From Arthonia radiata (taxonomy: Eukaryota > Ascomycota > Arthoniomycetes > Arthoniales > Arthoniaceae), in contig PSQN01000012.1 of NCBI GenBank assembly GCA_002989075.1, positions 868,001 through 932,000 of the forward strand: a stretch of 64,000 nt of DNA, read 5' to 3'. Both the position numbers and the translations under genes were made by a program. Of this stretch, positions 61,755 to 64,000 are shown piece by piece (the stretch's first letter is position 1; each line of letters starts with the position of its first letter). The notes under the pieces are model-generated. The model worked only from the letters and a program-made list of their open reading frames with translations. It did not search any database and was not told where the DNA came from.

Positions 61755-61890
61755 AATCTAGATCTACTAGTCTAGCTTTAGATATTATAATCTAGATCTA
61801 CTAGTCTACCTCTAGATATTATAATCTAGATCTACTAGTCTACCTCTAGATATTATAATCTAGATCTACTAGTCTACCTCTAGATATTAT
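61755..61890. repeat. 34-bp minisatellite, four copies
   Basis: Four adjacent units beginning AATCTAGATCTACTAGTCTA at 61,755, 61,789, 61,823 and 61,857. The last three are identical and the first differs at two positions. The unit contains the palindromes TCTAGA and ACTAGT. Confidence 0.93.
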
Positions 61891-63884
61891 ATAGACTATT
61901 ACTACTAATTAATAAGCATTATTTTCTATAAACAAGTAGGCTATTATTATATATACATTACTTAATTTTTTCTATCTATACTGTTTTTTTACTCTATTAT
62001 ATTAGGTAGTTTGTCTAAGTAAAAAAAGTGTTTGGTATACTGAAACCACTATTATTATATATATAGCTCTAAGATATAGTACTAATTAATATAGTATTTC
62101 TATACATTATACTTTATACTAGTATATATTAATATATATTTAGAAGCTTTCTCTCTATAACTAAATATATAGAATTCTGTAGCTAAAAGACCTTCTTTAT
62201 CTTCTATTATATAAGAAAAATACTTAATTTAAGTAATTAGCTAGTTTTTTATACTCTTATAAACCTCTATAAAATTAGAGTTATACTCTAGATTCTAACT
62301 AAGTAATCTACCTTTATTAGTAGTATATCTCTAGAGTATATATCTAATACAATTCATTATAAGGATATATAGGAGATATTTTAAAATTCAAATATAACTT
62401 AGTCTTAGTAGCCTTAGCCGCTCCTAAAATTTTAAGGATTACTGATCTATACTAGATATTTAGCTATAAATCCTTTATAAATCGCCTATAAAAGGGGTAT
62501 AAATCCTATATAAATCCTATATGAAGATATGTATATACCTAAAGAGTATCTAAGCCTAACTTATAGTAATTTTAGTAGTTAGCCTAAATTTTGGTAGTAA
62601 ATTACTAATATTTGTTTCTTTTAGCTTTAGTAAGGCTAATTTTTAACTATATTATATTAAAAAACTAGTAATATTACGCTCTAGAGCTAGGACTTCTAAT
62701 TTAAATATACTTTTTAGAACTTTTTATATCTAGTACTTTCTATAAATAAAGTAATCATATAAGGTAAGTTTAACTAATAGCAACACGCCTACTAATAGTT
62801 ACTATTCTCTATATTATCTACCTTAGTAAGGTCGAAAAAATAGATAACGTTATATTCTTACTATAGGTCTAATAAGTCTATTAATACCTTATTTATCTCT
62901 ATTTACTGTATAGCTCTTACAAAGAAAGAATTAAGAGGTATTATACTAATTATAAAGAGTATATATATATAAGGTTTAAACTTCTATTTACTTACTTATA
63001 AGTATAGAAGTAATATATATTTATCTTTATATAATTATCTAAATTCTATACTTTTTAATCATACTATTAAGTATAAGTTTACTAAGTATATTACTCTTTA
63101 TTATTTAAATATTATTATATCTTTATCTTAGCGTATCTATTTTCTACAACCTTATTAGTATCTTTTAGTATCTATACTATGTCTTAATATCTTGAAATTA
63201 ATATCTATCTACTTATTGATATTAGTTAATTTATAGTAGCTTATAATTTCTTTAATTATTAAGTATCTTACTAGCTTATAGCCTAAGAGTCTATAAAAGA
63301 AGATATTTTATTACCTCTTTATAAAACTAGATTAAAATAAACCTTAGAATCTAATTTTTATTATTTATACTAGTTATAGAAAGAGTCTTATTATATAGTC
63401 TCTACCTCTCTTATATTATAGTAGTAATATTACTATTATAATTATACTACTAGACTATATAGATAGAAAGTAGAAGACTAAGATTAACTTACTAATATAG
63501 GCTAGATCTATCTTTCTTAATAAAAGTAACTTATATAATAAGAGCCTCTTTATTTAAATTTATAATAAGTACTATATATATATTCTTATATTACTAGAGC
63601 TTACTATTAGTATCTTTTATTAAACCTTAATTAATCTACTTTTTAAAGTACGTCTAGTTATACTTCTTATTAATAAGATCTATCTTATTAGCTAATAGAA
63701 AAAAAACTTTTATCTAAATTTTATCTAGCTCTAGTATCTATATTAATAGATTAGCTATAGTATACCTATTATAGATAATATTAAAATAGACTTATTAAAT
63801 ATATAGAGGAATAATAGAATTCTAAAGCTATAAAATAACTATCTAGAAAGCTAGAACTACTATTTAAGTTAGTTAAAACTACTT
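61891..63884. other. AT-rich relic DNA, nothing resolved
   Basis: Degraded sequence. I find no motif, pair of termini or repeat that defines an element. Confidence 0.4.
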
Positions 63885-63967
63885 ACAAAGCCTTTATCTT
63901 TATCTAGGTAACTAGAAGATAGAGTTAATAGAAGATAAACTAAATAGTAGTTTAAGATAAAGAATTG
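63885..63967. repeat. Short dispersed repeat, copy 2, interrupted by an LTR
   Basis: Matches 48,370-48,450 up to GATAAAGAAT, after which the gypsy LTR begins. Copy 1 continues with unrelated sequence at that point. Confidence 0.6.
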
Positions 63968-64000
63968 TGTTACGATCTTACTACATCGGGCTAGTACAAG
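63968..64000 (+). mobile_element. Start of another nested-type gypsy LTR, cut by window end
   Basis: TGTTACGATCTTACTACAT and the following bases match the - strand start of the 450-bp LTRs at 21,510 and 28,109, with two differences in 33 bp. It keeps TG and a CGGG that the older copies lost, so it is probably a younger copy, in the opposite orientation to the nested one. Confidence 0.82.

Larger units (their letters stand above)
12130..64000. other. AT-rich, RIP-degraded transposon block
   Basis: From about 12,130 to the window end the DNA is saturated with TA, TAG and TAT words, and almost no frame exceeds 60 codons. Recognisable reverse transcriptase, RNase H, integrase and transposase frames carry TAG/TAA where the families have Gln, Arg or Trp, and Asn where they have Asp: the products of C-to-T transitions on both strands. 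This is what RIP gives in Pezizomycotina, and the block matches the AT-rich compartments of two-speed fungal genomes. I see no host gene in it. Confidence 0.92.

Noticed and set aside
61755-61890. CRISPR-like array
   Set aside because: Units are contiguous without unique spacers, and the genome is fungal; it is a minisatellite.
12130-64000. Mitochondrial DNA insertion as the cause of the AT-richness
   Set aside because: Recognisable nuclear retrotransposon and transposon frames with transition-type stops fill the region; no mitochondrial gene is seen.

Overview
The window looks like a chromosome segment of a filamentous ascomycete (Pezizomycotina, probably Dothideomycetes). Evidence: short introns (47-122 bp) with GTAAGT/GTGAGT donors and CTAAC-like branch points, a fungal multi-domain hybrid histidine kinase, a Fot1/pogo-type DNA transposon, LTR retrotransposons, and a very sharp switch to TA-saturated DNA in which transposon reading frames are broken almost only by TAG/TAA. 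That last pattern is expected from repeat-induced point mutation (RIP).

Region 1 (1 to about 12,120) has balanced base composition and ordinary genes. On the + strand are a hybrid histidine kinase with two PAS domains, HisKA, HATPase, a degenerate receiver and a true receiver (381-4027); a CCoAOMT-like O-methyltransferase that reads perfectly except for one in-frame TAG (4881-5815); and a five-exon, predicted secreted SBP56/methanethiol-oxidase-family protein (7994-9861). A small charged protein (10796-11020) and the C-terminal part of an unidentified gene (11869 to about 12,300) lie on the - strand; the latter crosses the composition boundary. Two nearly identical 185-bp TG...CA insertions, each with a perfect 5-bp target duplication, lie between genes (6432-6616) and inside intron 2 of the SBP56 gene (8892-9076).

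Region 2 (about 12,130-64,000) is a single RIP-degraded, gene-free transposon cemetery with readable stratigraphy. It holds a 2.0-kb Fot1/pogo element with a duplicated left end (13,717-15,941); a Ty1/copia element (18,555-31,013, TSD ATTAC, - strand) split by a complete 7,049-bp Ty3/gypsy element (21,510-28,558, TSD TTTAC, - strand); a second gypsy family with about 1-kb LTRs (31,803-39,369, + strand, ending in a chromodomain) with three more LTR copies elsewhere; a 607-bp MITE with TA target duplication; a 507-bp solo copia LTR with TSD GATAC (53,648-54,154); several rearranged - strand gypsy pol pieces; minisatellites; and the first 33 bp of another nested-type gypsy LTR at the right edge.

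The most unusual item is a coherent, Cys-containing coiled-coil reading frame on the + strand at about 21,985-22,745, antisense to gag-pol inside the nested gypsy element, between pol and its 3' LTR. Nothing in the window looks like an operon, a biosynthetic cluster, a CRISPR array or an rRNA/tRNA gene. The genes of region 1 have no evident shared pathway.
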